Source: Planococcus sp. PAMC 21323
Lineage (GTDB): Bacteria; Bacillota; Bacilli; Bacillales_A; Planococcaceae
Assembly: GCF_000785555.1 (NCBI RefSeq)
Contig: NZ_CP009129.1
Span: forward strand, 2,232,001-2,296,000
Direction of reading: 5' to 3'
DNA: 64,000 nt
Below, piece by piece: positions 45,637 to 54,322 of the stretch. Under the pieces are notes generated by a model, which was not told the DNA's origin, made no database searches, and worked only from the letters and a program-made list of their open reading frames with translations. Both the position numbers and the translations under genes were made by a program. How positions within the stretch are numbered: the stretch's first letter is position 1; every line of letters starts with the position of its first letter.

Positions 45637-46467
45637 TTATGAGATTTTTTCTTCAATTGTATCAGCTGTTGTGTGACCATTTTTCAATTCTACGCTTGTC
45701 GCTCCCAATAATACTAGTAATAAGACCACACTCATCACCCAGAATGGTAAATCATATGCGCCAGTGAACATTGCTTTATAAAATAATGCGCCGTAAATAC
45801 CACCGAAAATAGGACCAACAACTGGTACCCACGCATAAGACCAATCTGAACTTCCCTTACCTGGTATTGGTAACAATGCGTGTGCAATACGCGGACCTAG
45901 GTCACGCGCTGGGTTGATTGCGTATCCAGTAGTGCCACCAAGTGACATCCCGATCGCGACGATCAACAAACCTACGATTAATGGGTTTAAACCTTCAGTA
46001 AAATCATTAGCACCAATGAACAATAAGCCCATCACTAATACGGCTGTTCCAAGAATTTCACTAACTAGGTTGGAGAAAGGACGACGAATTGCTGGTCCAG
46101 TTGCAAACACTGCAAGTTTTGCGCCCTTGTCTTCAGTCCGTCTCCAATGTGGTAAATAGTTTAAGAAGACAATGACTCCACCAAGAATAGCTCCTAGAAT
46201 CTGTGCTGCGATATACATTGGCACTTTAGCCCAAGGAAAATCACCAACAGAAGCAAGACCCAAAGTGACTGCTGGATTAATATGTGCTCCTGAAAAACTA
46301 CCTACTGCGTAAACTGCCATCGTAACTGCTAGACCCCATGCAAGCGTAATCAAAACCCAACCGCCATTTTCTGCTTTAGAGTCCTTTAATACTGCACCTG
46401 CAACTACCCCACCACCAAAAATAATCAAAATCATCGTACCAATTACTTCTGCTAAAAACTCCGTCAT
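45637..46467 (-). CDS. glpF: Glycerol uptake facilitator (aquaglyceroporin)
   Basis: 276 residues, six membrane helices with both half-helix motifs: SGAHINPAVTLG and YAINPARDLGPR; the Asp after the second NPAR marks a glycerol channel rather than a water channel. I place the start at ATG 46467, preceded by AAAAGGGGTG; a frame open upstream to 46644 runs through the leader hairpin and promoter and is not coding. First gene of glpF-glpK, with glpP just upstream. Confidence 0.95.
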   Translation of the reverse strand: MTEFLAEVIGTMILIIFGGGVVAGAVLKDSKAENGGWVLITLAWGLAVTMAVYAVGSFSGAHINPAVTLGLASVGDFPWAKVPMYIAAQILGAILGGVIVFLNYLPHWRRTEDKGAKLAVFATGPAIRRPFSNLVSEILGTAVLVMGLLFIGANDFTEGLNPLIVGLLIVAIGMSLGGTTGYAINPARDLGPRIAHALLPIPGKGSSDWSYAWVPVVGPIFGGIYGALFYKAMFTGAYDLPFWVMSVVLLLVLLGATSVELKNGHTTADTIEEKIS

Positions 46468-46515
46468 CGTTTTGCACCCCTTTTTTTTTCGTTTAAGGAC
46501 CGTCTCGAAAAAACG

Positions 46516-46578
46516 GAAAAAGACCCGCACTGAACTAGCCACTCTTTTGTTAAAAGCGCTCTTTTCAGTGCAGGTCTC
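46516..46578 (-). promoter_or_regulatory. Leader terminator of glpFK, likely GlpP antitermination target
   Basis: Minus strand: AGACCTGCACTGAA pairs with TTCAGTGCGGGTCT (one mismatch) across a loop of ~32 bases, followed by T5. It stands between the promoter at 46613-46641 and the glpF start, as expected for the GlpP-controlled leader terminator known in B. subtilis. Confidence 0.75.
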
Positions 46579-46612
46579 CATTTCTCCAACACAGTTCTTA
46601 ACTTGTAAGTCT

Positions 46613-46641
46613 AAGTTATCAGTTAATGAAAACGCTGTCAA
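46613..46641 (-). promoter_or_regulatory. glpF promoter with overlapping cre site
   Basis: Minus strand: TTGACA (46636-46641), 17-base spacer, TAACTT (46613-46618). A perfect match to the CcpA cre consensus TGWAANCGNTNWCA occupies 46627-46640 and overlaps the -35, so carbon catabolite repression of glpFK is expected. Confidence 0.7.
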
Positions 46642-46649
46642 CATTTATT

Positions 46650-47195
46650 TCAAAATTCCCACAGTTCTGCCTGTGATGTTGAAATTGCTTTAGCTCCTCC
46701 GTCATAAGCAAGTTGAATATCTTCTTTCGTCCGGATCAATCCACCCGCAATAACAGGTATGCCCGTTTTATCGAAAACTTCTTTAATGACAGACGGTATA
46801 ATTCCTGGCAGTATCTCAATATAATCAGGTTTGACTTGGTTGATCAACTTAATATTATGTTCCAATGCTTGACTGTCCAGAAGAAACAATCGCTGAATTG
46901 TCAGCAAATTATTTTTTTTAGCTAACGAAATAACATTGCTTCGCGTCGAAACAATTCCGTCTGGTTTAACTTCTCTTACTAAATATTCAAATCCATAAGC
47001 ATCTGCTTTTAACCCTTGAATTAAATCGACATGCAGAATTACTTTCTTATCAGCTTTTTTCGCAACTTGTACCAATTGCTTTAACTGCGATAAGCGAGTT
47101 TCTAAAAAGATAATAAATTCATGATCGCTACTTAGTAAACGTTCAAATTCTTTCATATTGCGTAAAACAGGTAAAACACCAGTTAGCTCATACAC
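46650..47195 (-). CDS. glpP: Glycerol-3-phosphate-responsive antiterminator
   Basis: 181 residues. The GlpP fold is seen in VLPVLRNMKEFERLL, FIIFLETRLSQLKQLV, KVILHVDLIQGLKAD, GIVSTRSNVISLAKK, DYIEILPGIIPSV and PVIAGGLIRTKEDI. It binds leader RNA of glp genes with glycerol-3-phosphate and lets transcription pass the terminator. The start is GTG 47195, seven bases after AAAGGAGG; a longer frame to 47246 has no support. It lies directly upstream of the glpF promoter. Confidence 0.93.
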   Translation of the reverse strand: MYELTGVLPVLRNMKEFERLLSSDHEFIIFLETRLSQLKQLVQVAKKADKKVILHVDLIQGLKADAYGFEYLVREVKPDGIVSTRSNVISLAKKNNLLTIQRLFLLDSQALEHNIKLINQVKPDYIEILPGIIPSVIKEVFDKTGIPVIAGGLIRTKEDIQLAYDGGAKAISTSQAELWEF

Positions 47196-47212
47196 TGATT
47201 TTCCTCCTTTCG

Positions 47213-47450
47213 TTATTTCACATGCTCTGCCCAAACAGCTTCCCATTCAATAACTTCGTATTCTCTCGAAACTAACGCTTTACATTCCTCAATTGACTCT
47301 ACTCGATAAATGACCATTCCACCAGAACCGTCTGTAAACTTTCCATTTGCTACTACTTTCCACTATTGTGCACTTCTTCTAAAAATGAAAGATGCTGCGC
47401 CCGGAAATCTCACTACGAAGTAGTTTATGACTCCATCCCCTTCTATCTAT
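47213..47450 (-). pseudogene. Decayed YciI-family gene
   Basis: Hand translation of the minus strand gives a clear YciI-like C-terminus: ANGKFTDGSGGMVIYRVE then ECKALVSREYEVIEWEAVW and a stop at 47213. Just upstream a different frame reads QHLSFLEEVHNSGK, and a third gives INYFVVRFPG behind AAGGGGATGGAG, with ATA where ATG is expected. At least two frameshifts and a lost start codon separate the pieces. It sits upstream of glpP in the same direction. Confidence 0.75.
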
Positions 47451-47528
47451 TATAGTGAGCCTGATTGAAAATGTCTGTTGTTCTGAATTTCATTTAAAGT
47501 ATTGTTTTAGATTCCAAATTTTGGACAT

Positions 47529-47617
47529 ACTGTCCGATTTAGCTCAAATACTGTCGGAATTGACGAAATACTGTCCAAACAAGATGGTTTACTGTCCAAA
47601 TCACGCAAATACTGTCC
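47529..47617 (+). repeat. Array of five ACTGTC(C/G) motifs, 20-21 bp period
   Basis: ACTGTCC occurs at 47529, 47570, 47591 and 47611, with ACTGTCG at 47550; spacings are 21, 20, 21 and 20. Most copies are preceded by AAAT or a similar A/T stretch (AATACTGTCC). A looser ACTATCC with a facing ACAGTAT follows near 47730. The region is intergenic, between the YciI pseudogene and the MBL-fold gene, and the rest of it (to 47789) shows no gene. The motif differs from the ACCGCACCT arrays but the spacing is the same. Confidence 0.8.
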
Positions 47618-47789
47618 GCACCCCATTTCTTCAGCGGAAAGTGCGATTTTTCACTTTCCCGGTCTTTGGCATATAAGATTTTGAACTTAAACTGAAATAA
47701 ATCTAGACATATTTCCTAATTCACACCAAATACTATCCAAACAGTATAAACTAAAACGAATAAAACACCTTATAAGGAGGATCTCTATC

Positions 47790-48500
47790 ATGCGCATGAC
47801 AAAAAAAGGACCTGTTTATCAATTAACGTTCTTCCCACTAGTACTTCCAATCAGTTGTTACATTATCGACGAAGAAACCGAATTGACATTAATAGATACC
47901 GCACTTAGTTTTAATGCCAAACAGATTTTGTTGGCTATTCGCGTTATGGACAAACCATTAACTCAAATCGTCATCACACACGCCCATATGGACCATCTCG
48001 GTGCTCTTGACGCCATTAAGCAAGAATGGCCGGACGCTGTCGTCGGCATGTCTTCACGGGACGCACGTTTGCTCAAAGGGGACAGTAGTGCTCTACCCGG
48101 CGAACCGGATTCACCAATTAAAGGTGGAGTGCCCAAAAATATTGAAACGCAACCTGAGCGTATGCTCGATGAAGGCGACTTGATTGGTTCACTCAGAGTG
48201 ATCACTACGCCCGGACATACGCCCGGTTCAATTTCGCTATTTGATACCCGCAATCGTTATCTCATTGTAGGTGATGCACTCCATACACATGGTGGCATTG
48301 CCGTATCTGGAACATTCAAAACACTTTTCCCGTTTTCAGCTTGGGTAACGTGGAATAAAAAAATAGCACTCACTAGTGCGAAAAAAATTAAAAACCTAAA
48401 TCCTGAAATGTTAGCAGTCGGACATGGGAAAATCATTATGCATCCTATGAAAGCTCTCGAAGTGGCGATTTTAGAAAGCGAAAAAAAGAACGATCAATAA
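47790..48500 (+). CDS. MBL-fold metallo-hydrolase
   Basis: 236 residues. The metal-binding motif is THAHMDHLG (~62-70; THxHxDH), with further His in TPGHTPGSISLF and Asp in VGDALHTHGG, and a final GHGK. This is a class B beta-lactamase-fold hydrolase; substrate unknown (glyoxalase II, lactonase and others share the fold). ATG 47790 follows TAAGGAGG. It is transcribed alone. Confidence 0.88.
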   Translation: MRMTKKGPVYQLTFFPLVLPISCYIIDEETELTLIDTALSFNAKQILLAIRVMDKPLTQIVITHAHMDHLGALDAIKQEWPDAVVGMSSRDARLLKGDSSALPGEPDSPIKGGVPKNIETQPERMLDEGDLIGSLRVITTPGHTPGSISLFDTRNRYLIVGDALHTHGGIAVSGTFKTLFPFSAWVTWNKKIALTSAKKIKNLNPEMLAVGHGKIIMHPMKALEVAILESEKKNDQ

Positions 48501-48622
48501 AACCTTCTATTATTCTACAAAAAAATACTCTTTGTTCACTAGTCAAAGTTTGCTATGATTAGAATTGGAAATTACGTACCAAATCCAGTTAGAATCTGTA
48601 ATAGATTAGGAGACATCAAAAC

Positions 48623-50158
48623 ATGCCTGAAGAGTTTCTAGTAACATTAAAATCGGCGATAAAACCACAATGGAAAACAGCTTTTCTAACTGCTTTTATT
48701 ACCGGGATTTTATGTCATATGTTTGTTTTTACGAATATGCTTCCCAATCACGACAGTTTGATAAATATACATAGTCCCCAACTAAAAGGCGATTCAGGGC
48801 GTTTTTTCCTGTCTCCTTTTAGTGGCATCAGTTCTTATTTCGACTTGCCTTGGATTAACGGGCTACTCGCTATTTTTTACTTAGCTTTAATAGCCGTCAT
48901 CCTTACTGAGTTGTTTCAATTTAAAAAAACATTGTCCGTTGTGGCAGTTAGCTGCTTAGTAGTCACATTCCCAACGATCGCTTCCACTTTTTCTTATATG
49001 TTTACTGCAGATGGCTATATGTTTGGTTCTTTATTGACTATTGCGGCTTTACTCATCACCCGAAAATACAAATATGGCTTTATCCCGGCTTCTATCCTCT
49101 TCTATATAGGCGTCGGAATATACCAAGCTAATTTCCCACTTCTTTTAGCATTCATCCTAACTTTCTTAATTACTGAAATCATAGGTAGGAAAATCACCAG
49201 TTTTCAAATAAGATCTTATCTTTTGCGCTTTTTTGCATTGGTTAGTATTGGGATGACTTTATACGTAATGAATTTCAAACTTTACCAAACTTTGTTCGCT
49301 GGGGATATTACCAGCTATCAAGGTTTAGACTCAGTTGGACAAAGTAATGCTTCTATTTTCGAGCAAATCAAGCAAATTCACGAAGCCTTTTCAATTTTTT
49401 TCTTCCGTGGATTTATAACAGATCTTCCGGCGAATCTATTTGAATGGTTGAATCTAGCGGTCTTTTTATTAATCGCTTTTGGCTTTACTTTATTGTTAAT
49501 TCAAAATCGCAAATTTATATCAAAAATAAATGCTTTTCTTGCTGTGTTGATGCTTCTGCTTATGCCACTAACTTCTTATATTTTGTACTTTATGTCAGCA
49601 GACTTGAATTACCATATGTTGATGGTTCTCGCTCTTGTTAGCTTTTATATATTACCTGTTGTTTTTTATGAACATCTTTCCGTTCCAACTTTTTCAGCAA
49701 AAATCTTTTCATGGCTGAGCGTTTTAATCGTATTTATAACGATCTTCAACTTTGCTCTTATTTCAAATATTGCTTACTTGAATATGGAGTTAAAGTATGA
49801 AAAATCAACCGCATTTGTCAATCGAGTAATCAGTCGCATCGAGCAAACTGATAATCTTACTCCCACATCAAAACTAGCAATCATCGGCCGTTACAGACTG
49901 GATTCAACTTTGAGTACAAGTAACATTCCAGAAAGCATTCCGAAAATGACCGGTCCTTTAGGAGATAGCATTGTTTTGTATCCGTACCACTATAATCATA
50001 TAATGCAAAATCATTTTGGCGTAACGTACAAATTCGCTTCTGAACAAGAGTACAAAGATATTACTGCTTCAAAGGAATACGCAAATATGGAGTCTTGGCC
50101 CGCTAAAAATGCCATTCGTGTTATAAATGATATCCTCGTAGTGAAGTTACAAAACTAG
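48623..50158 (+). CDS. GtrII-like membrane glucosyltransferase-domain protein
   Basis: 511 residues with about ten membrane helices. The N-terminal loop after helix 1 carries NHDSLINIHSP and GDSGRFFLSPFSGISSYFDL, followed by PWINGLLAIFYLALIAVI, which match the GtrII/GtrV-type glucosyltransferase family (transfer of glucose from undecaprenyl-phosphate-glucose to a surface polymer). No GtrA flippase or GtrB glucosyltransferase gene is adjacent. A C-terminal extracellular part of ~130 residues follows the last helix. ATG 48623 follows TTAGGAGA. Substrate polymer unknown; teichoic acid or exopolysaccharide is plausible. Confidence 0.82.
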   Translation: MPEEFLVTLKSAIKPQWKTAFLTAFITGILCHMFVFTNMLPNHDSLINIHSPQLKGDSGRFFLSPFSGISSYFDLPWINGLLAIFYLALIAVILTELFQFKKTLSVVAVSCLVVTFPTIASTFSYMFTADGYMFGSLLTIAALLITRKYKYGFIPASILFYIGVGIYQANFPLLLAFILTFLITEIIGRKITSFQIRSYLLRFFALVSIGMTLYVMNFKLYQTLFAGDITSYQGLDSVGQSNASIFEQIKQIHEAFSIFFFRGFITDLPANLFEWLNLAVFLLIAFGFTLLLIQNRKFISKINAFLAVLMLLLMPLTSYILYFMSADLNYHMLMVLALVSFYILPVVFYEHLSVPTFSAKIFSWLSVLIVFITIFNFALISNIAYLNMELKYEKSTAFVNRVISRIEQTDNLTPTSKLAIIGRYRLDSTLSTSNIPESIPKMTGPLGDSIVLYPYHYNHIMQNHFGVTYKFASEQEYKDITASKEYANMESWPAKNAIRVINDILVVKLQN

Positions 50159-50208
50159 AAAACCACTAAACTTGGGGCAAAACTCCACAGTTTGGTGGTT
50201 TTTTTAAC
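50159..50208 (+). terminator. Terminator of the GtrII-like gene
   Basis: AAAACCACTAAACTTG pairs imperfectly with CAGTTTGGTGGTTTT across a short loop, then T-rich. Confidence 0.75.
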
Positions 50209-50279
50209 TGATACCATTTCCCTATATATTATAGTAATTTTCAGCTATAATAAGAGTAACAAAATAAGGAGGAGTGAAC

Positions 50280-51455
50280 ATGGAAACGGAGAGAAAACTG
50301 AAACAATGGCAACAGGCTAGTCTGATTGACCAAGACACAGTCGAACGGATCATGACGTTTGAAAAACATCAGCCTGCTCCTAAAAAACTACCGTTGCTTT
50401 TGATGATTGGTTTGATATTCTTCGCGCTTGCTGTGTTTAGTTTTATCGCAGCCAATTGGCAGTTGATACCAGATATCGCAAAAGTCTTGCTAATGCTGGC
50501 ATTAATGTGGCTGTTTTACACGGTCGCTTATTTTTCTGAGAAGAAAAATTTCGGCTATCCACTTTTGTTCAGAGTTATCGGTCTCGCAATGTTTGGGGCA
50601 ACTCTGCTGACAGCTGCTCAGACTTTCCATTTCCCACTGGCAAACTCCGTCTTACCTTGGGCAATGTTTTTAGCAGCACTAGCCCATTATTTTTACTGGC
50701 GACACCTCATTTATTCACTTGTCGGATTTTTCTTTGGGGGATCCGTTTTAATGTCGTTCTTGCCTAATATCGGCTGGCTAGAATGGGGTATTTTTATCGC
50801 CATTACGTTTAGTTGGTTTTATTTCAGTAAAAATTTGGCACCTATTGCTCTTAGTTGGCTATTACTATTTGCTTCCGGCTTTATGCTTTGGGGACTAGTA
50901 GATTATGATAGCGCTCTTTGGCCGATTTGGACCTTGTTCGCTCTCATCTTGCTCTTACTCATTGTTTCCGAAAATAAACAGCAAATGATGCGACCACTTT
51001 ATTTAATTACTGCAGGAATTTTGCTTATCGTGTATTTAGCAATTCGCGGCCAAACATTTATCAATATCATAGATGAAAGCCATTGGGCTGAAGCCATCGC
51101 TCTAGCCATTGTTGCAGGTGGCGTGCTCCTCTTAAGCTATTTCAAATTCCGTTCTCTCATGTGGCTAGCAGTTCCTGGTGTCATTGGTTTGTTATTATTT
51201 GATGATACGGCAATAGGACTTGCAGTTGTTGCTGAGCTAAGTGGACTTGCTTATTTGATAATCGCGCAGCGGCACAATGAAAAGCTTGGATTAGGCTTTG
51301 TCTATTTTATCATCGTCCAATTTGTGATTTATATTATTTACGCTTGGGAACGTCTCGATATGTCTCTCTTCTTCCTCATCGGAGCTATACTGCTGTTTCT
51401 GTTATCAGGAGCAGCTTGGTGGATTAATCGTAGGAAAGAAGGTGCGAAACCATGA
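50280..51455 (+). CDS. DUF2157 membrane protein
   Basis: 391 residues. The N-terminal cytoplasmic segment (~1-40) with KLKQWQQASLIDQDTVERI and the following helix FFALAVFSFIAANWQLIPD are typical of DUF2157. About eleven membrane helices follow. Function unknown. ATG 50280 has AAGGAGGAG upstream; a GTG at 50274 overlaps that site. It overlaps the GDYXXLXY gene by four bases (ATGA), the usual arrangement for this pair of families. Confidence 0.87.
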   Translation: METERKLKQWQQASLIDQDTVERIMTFEKHQPAPKKLPLLLMIGLIFFALAVFSFIAANWQLIPDIAKVLLMLALMWLFYTVAYFSEKKNFGYPLLFRVIGLAMFGATLLTAAQTFHFPLANSVLPWAMFLAALAHYFYWRHLIYSLVGFFFGGSVLMSFLPNIGWLEWGIFIAITFSWFYFSKNLAPIALSWLLLFASGFMLWGLVDYDSALWPIWTLFALILLLLIVSENKQQMMRPLYLITAGILLIVYLAIRGQTFINIIDESHWAEAIALAIVAGGVLLLSYFKFRSLMWLAVPGVIGLLLFDDTAIGLAVVAELSGLAYLIIAQRHNEKLGLGFVYFIIVQFVIYIIYAWERLDMSLFFLIGAILLFLLSGAAWWINRRKEGAKP

Positions 51456-51898
51456 AAGCCTGGCTCTTCCCGATTATTCAATCTGTATTTATTGTGTTAT
51501 TACTCGTCAGTTATTACGCAGCCTCCTGGTTCGGCGAACAATATGTTCTAAGAGCAGAACCTTTCGATCCGTTCGATCCTTTTTACGGGGAGTATGTAAT
51601 GTTACAATACCCAGACTTAAAGTCGTCTACCAACACCGACGACAATTCTATTTACTTTACGTTGAAAACTGCTGAAGATGGCTTCGCTGTTCTTGACCGC
51701 GTTGAAGCTGATCCTTTTTTTGGAGCTATTGAAGGCTATGTGTACGATAGTCGCGTTACAGCACCTCAATTAGAGCAGTTTTATGTAGAGCAAGGCTTGG
51801 GACCTCAACTTGAACAAGCGCGTGACCTACAAGTCATAATAGACGTTTCAAGCTGGGGAACTATACGCCCAATATCACTTGAGGAACGAAAAGAATAA
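51452..51898 (+). CDS. GDYXXLXY-domain protein
   Basis: 148 residues. One membrane helix (~8-28), then an extracytoplasmic domain with the family signature in DPFYGEYVMLQYPDL, where the first D of the usual GDY is E. It closes with a positional strand IDVSSWGTIRPISL. It is translated together with the DUF2157 protein and is probably part of the same membrane complex; the function is unknown. Confidence 0.85.
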   Translation: MKAWLFPIIQSVFIVLLLVSYYAASWFGEQYVLRAEPFDPFDPFYGEYVMLQYPDLKSSTNTDDNSIYFTLKTAEDGFAVLDRVEADPFFGAIEGYVYDSRVTAPQLEQFYVEQGLGPQLEQARDLQVIIDVSSWGTIRPISLEERKE

Positions 51899-51903
51899 AA
51901 CCA

Positions 51904-51942
51904 CAAAAAAAGTTCAATCAGAAAACTGATTGAACTTTTTTC
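51904..51942. terminator. Bidirectional terminator
   Basis: AAAAAAAGTTCAATCAG, loop AAAA, and its complement CTGATTGAACTTTTTT. It serves the GDYXXLXY gene and the convergent BY-kinase gene. Confidence 0.9.
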
Positions 51943-51962
51943 TATCCGTTTCTACAATTTAG

Positions 51963-52673
51963 TTAGTTAGTAGTAGTTTGGGTGTAATACTGAGCGTAAT
52001 CGAAATCTTTTTGAACTTGAACATTGTTAAGGACTGTTCCAAGTAATCGTGATTTTGACGCTGCAGTAATGGCTGCTTTTGCTTTCAGCGCATGTGCCCT
52101 TTCTGTTTTTCCTGAATTCAAAACTAAAATAGTTCCTTCGCATTTGTTCGCTAAAATCACACTGTCCGTCACCGAAAGAACGGGTGGTGTATCAAAAATC
52201 AACAAATCATACGTATCCAGAGCATCTTCAAACAGGAGATCCATATTTGATGAACTCAATAACTCTGCAGGATTTGGAGGAATTGGCCCAGATGGTAAGA
52301 GGTCCAAATTTTCAATGCCACTAGTTTGAATCGCCATCTTTAAGGAAACACGACGAATCAACACATTTGATAAACCTTTTGAATTGCTAATTTTAAAAGT
52401 TTGATGCATTGTCGGCTTTCTCATATCTGCATCAATTAGTAAAACACGTTTACCTTCTTGAGCAAAAACAATCGCTAAGTTTGAAGATGTCGTTGATTTA
52501 CCTTCCGAATGCGATGCAGACGTTACGACTAGTGAACGAATATCTCTATTTGGAGCAGTGAAATGAATATTCGTTCGCAAAGTTCGAAACTGCTCCGAGA
52601 CTCGTGATTTTGGATTAGTAAAGGCAACTAACTTCCGACCATGTGCTTCTGGCTTGTTTTTTTTCTTTACCAT
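51963..52673 (-). CDS. BY-kinase (CpsD/CapB type), second copy
   Basis: 236 residues. Walker A SASHSEGKSTTSSN, Walker A' LLIDADMRKPT, Walker B LLIFDTPPVLS, and a C-terminal tyrosine cluster FDYAQYYTQ. It overlaps its Wzz-like activator by seven bases. Clearly paralogous to the kinase at 2326-3021 but diverged in the Walker A region and tail, so each probably serves its own polymer system. It is the last gene of the second polysaccharide region. Confidence 0.92.
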   Translation of the reverse strand: MVKKKNKPEAHGRKLVAFTNPKSRVSEQFRTLRTNIHFTAPNRDIRSLVVTSASHSEGKSTTSSNLAIVFAQEGKRVLLIDADMRKPTMHQTFKISNSKGLSNVLIRRVSLKMAIQTSGIENLDLLPSGPIPPNPAELLSSSNMDLLFEDALDTYDLLIFDTPPVLSVTDSVILANKCEGTILVLNSGKTERAHALKAKAAITAASKSRLLGTVLNNVQVQKDFDYAQYYTQTTTN

Positions 52674-53401
52674 TCTTGTTCCTCCCTGCGTTTAAAAGCA
52701 ATCGGTTCGTTAACCGGAATGTCTTCTTCATCATTCATTGGCGAGATCGCTCCAAGAACAGGTAGTCCCAAAATATCCGTTACATCTTCTTCTACTCTAA
52801 TTGTCGTATCTAAATAGCGGAGGATCATCGCAATGGTCGCGCCTATGACAAACCCAACAATTGCACTTAACAAAATATTAAGCGGAGGATTTGGCGACAC
52901 AGGTGTCTGATTCTCTAGGACAACAGCCGGTGATAAAATGGACACATTATCAATATTCATCAGATCCATAATTTCTATTTCGAAAACTTCAGCTACTTTG
53001 TTCGCAATTCCCACTGCTATCGCAGGGTCTGGATCTGTTACGAATATATTGAGCAACTGCGAATTTTCCGCAACATCCACATTAACTTTCTCTTTGATTT
53101 CTTGATAAGACATATCCAATTCCAACTGACTAATTACTTGATTTAGTATGATTGGGCTTTTAATAATCTCACTATATGTACCGACTAACTGCAAATCGAT
53201 ATCAATACTTTGCGAGTCGACTATCGTCTCACTTTGCTTTTGACTAATAAGTAATTGTGTGGATGTTTGATAAATGGGTGTAATGAAGTAATACGATATC
53301 AAGGCTGTAATCATCATAATTAAAATAGTGATGGTCAATATTAAGCGCAGCTTATTTTTTAAGATGCCGTATACTTCACGCAAGCTGATGGTTTCAATCA
53401 T
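52667..53401 (-). CDS. Wzz-like chain-length determinant and kinase activator, second copy
   Basis: 244 residues: a first membrane helix (~25-45), an extracellular Wzz domain, a proline-rich QTPVSPNPPLN segment and a second helix (~170-188), then a cytoplasmic tail. I chose ATG 53401, nine bases after AAAGGAGG; an in-frame start at 53425 precedes that site. It activates the BY-kinase encoded just downstream. Its mRNA leader may carry the hairpin at 53478-53504. Confidence 0.9.
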   Translation of the reverse strand: MIETISLREVYGILKNKLRLILTITILIMMITALISYYFITPIYQTSTQLLISQKQSETIVDSQSIDIDLQLVGTYSEIIKSPIILNQVISQLELDMSYQEIKEKVNVDVAENSQLLNIFVTDPDPAIAVGIANKVAEVFEIEIMDLMNIDNVSILSPAVVLENQTPVSPNPPLNILLSAIVGFVIGATIAMILRYLDTTIRVEEDVTDILGLPVLGAISPMNDEEDIPVNEPIAFKRREEQEW

Positions 53402-53477
53402 TTCGCCAAACCTCCTTTCAATCATTTTTTTAGGGCTGAAATACCTACTCTTACTTTTATTTTTAAACCCAGCTATA

Positions 53478-53504
53478 GGACATCAAGGTAGTTCCTCGAT
53501 GTCC
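53478..53504 (-). other. Hairpin upstream of the second Wzz gene
   Basis: Minus strand: GGACATCGAGG, a five-base loop, CCTTGATGTCC: 11 pairs, one G-U. No T run follows, so it is not a standard terminator. It could be a leader structure of the Wzz-kinase mRNA or the 3' end of the sugar transferase message. Confidence 0.5.
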
Positions 53505-53589
53505 CTCAGTCCGAAGTTATGAGCATGATTTAACAGCATTAACTACTAGATTTTTTATTCACTTAGAACATCTACTTAACTAATTAACA

Positions 53590-54306
53590 TCAATACGCAT
53601 CTTTTGATCCGAACAGCACTAGGATGGTCTTGCAGATTAATTTGATATCTAATGCCGTCGTGCGCTTACGGATGTATTCTAAATCCATTTCGACCCACTC
53701 CTTGAAGCTTATATTGCTTCTGCCATTGACTTGCCAAAAACAAGTCAATCCTGGAGTTACGCTAATACGCTGTTTCTCATAATTCGTGTATTGTGCGACT
53801 TCGTCCGGTAAAGCCGGTCGTGGACCTACGATTGTCATATCTCCACTTAACACATTTACCAACTGAGGAAGTTCATCGATACTTGTTTTTCTAATAAATT
53901 TCCCGATTTTAGTAATTCTCGGATCGGATTTGATTTTGAATACAGGTCCCGATGCCTCATTCTGTTGCTGCAAAGCAGCTTTTAAATCTTCCGCGTTACA
54001 GACCATAGATCTAAATTTGTACATATCAAAGGTTTTGCCGTGCTTACCTACTCTTTTTTGTTTAAAGAACACTGGACCCTTAGGATCTTCCAGTTTGATT
54101 AACAGACTGATAATCAGAAATACGGGAATCAACATAATCAGCCCTACCAATGAACCGGCAATATCTAGAAAGCGTTTTGTATACAAATAACCATTGCTGG
54201 TATTTGTTTTTACGCTTTCAAATACCATTTCGCTGTATCTTGTTTTTATATTCATCTTTTCTTTTTCAGGAGCGGATACTGACATTTGAATCACCACTTT
54301 CATCAT
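53590..54306 (-). CDS. Initiating sugar phosphate transferase (bacterial sugar transferase, PglC/WcaJ type)
   Basis: 238 residues. A variable N-terminus, a single hydrophobic segment (~47-68), then the monotopic catalytic domain: GPVFFKQKRVGKHGKTFDMYKFRSM, KTSIDELPQLVNVLSGDM and VGPRPALPDEV, ending with ITPGLT-like SVTPGLTCFWQVNGRSN. It transfers the first sugar phosphate to undecaprenyl phosphate and so starts the polymer repeat unit. The start is either ATG 54306 or the next codon, with AGGA close upstream. It lies in a unit with ugd and galU. Confidence 0.92.
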   Translation of the reverse strand: MMKVVIQMSVSAPEKEKMNIKTRYSEMVFESVKTNTSNGYLYTKRFLDIAGSLVGLIMLIPVFLIISLLIKLEDPKGPVFFKQKRVGKHGKTFDMYKFRSMVCNAEDLKAALQQQNEASGPVFKIKSDPRITKIGKFIRKTSIDELPQLVNVLSGDMTIVGPRPALPDEVAQYTNYEKQRISVTPGLTCFWQVNGRSNISFKEWVEMDLEYIRKRTTALDIKLICKTILVLFGSKDAY

Positions 54307-54322
54307 ATATTCCTGTTACTTA

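Noticed and set aside
46468-46644. N-terminal extension of glpF to 46644
   Set aside because: It would run through the promoter and leader terminator; the ATG at 46467 has a strong ribosome site and starts the conserved protein.
47455-47676. Open frame of 73 codons over the ACTGTCC array
   Set aside because: No ribosome site and no recognisable product; explained by the repeat array.
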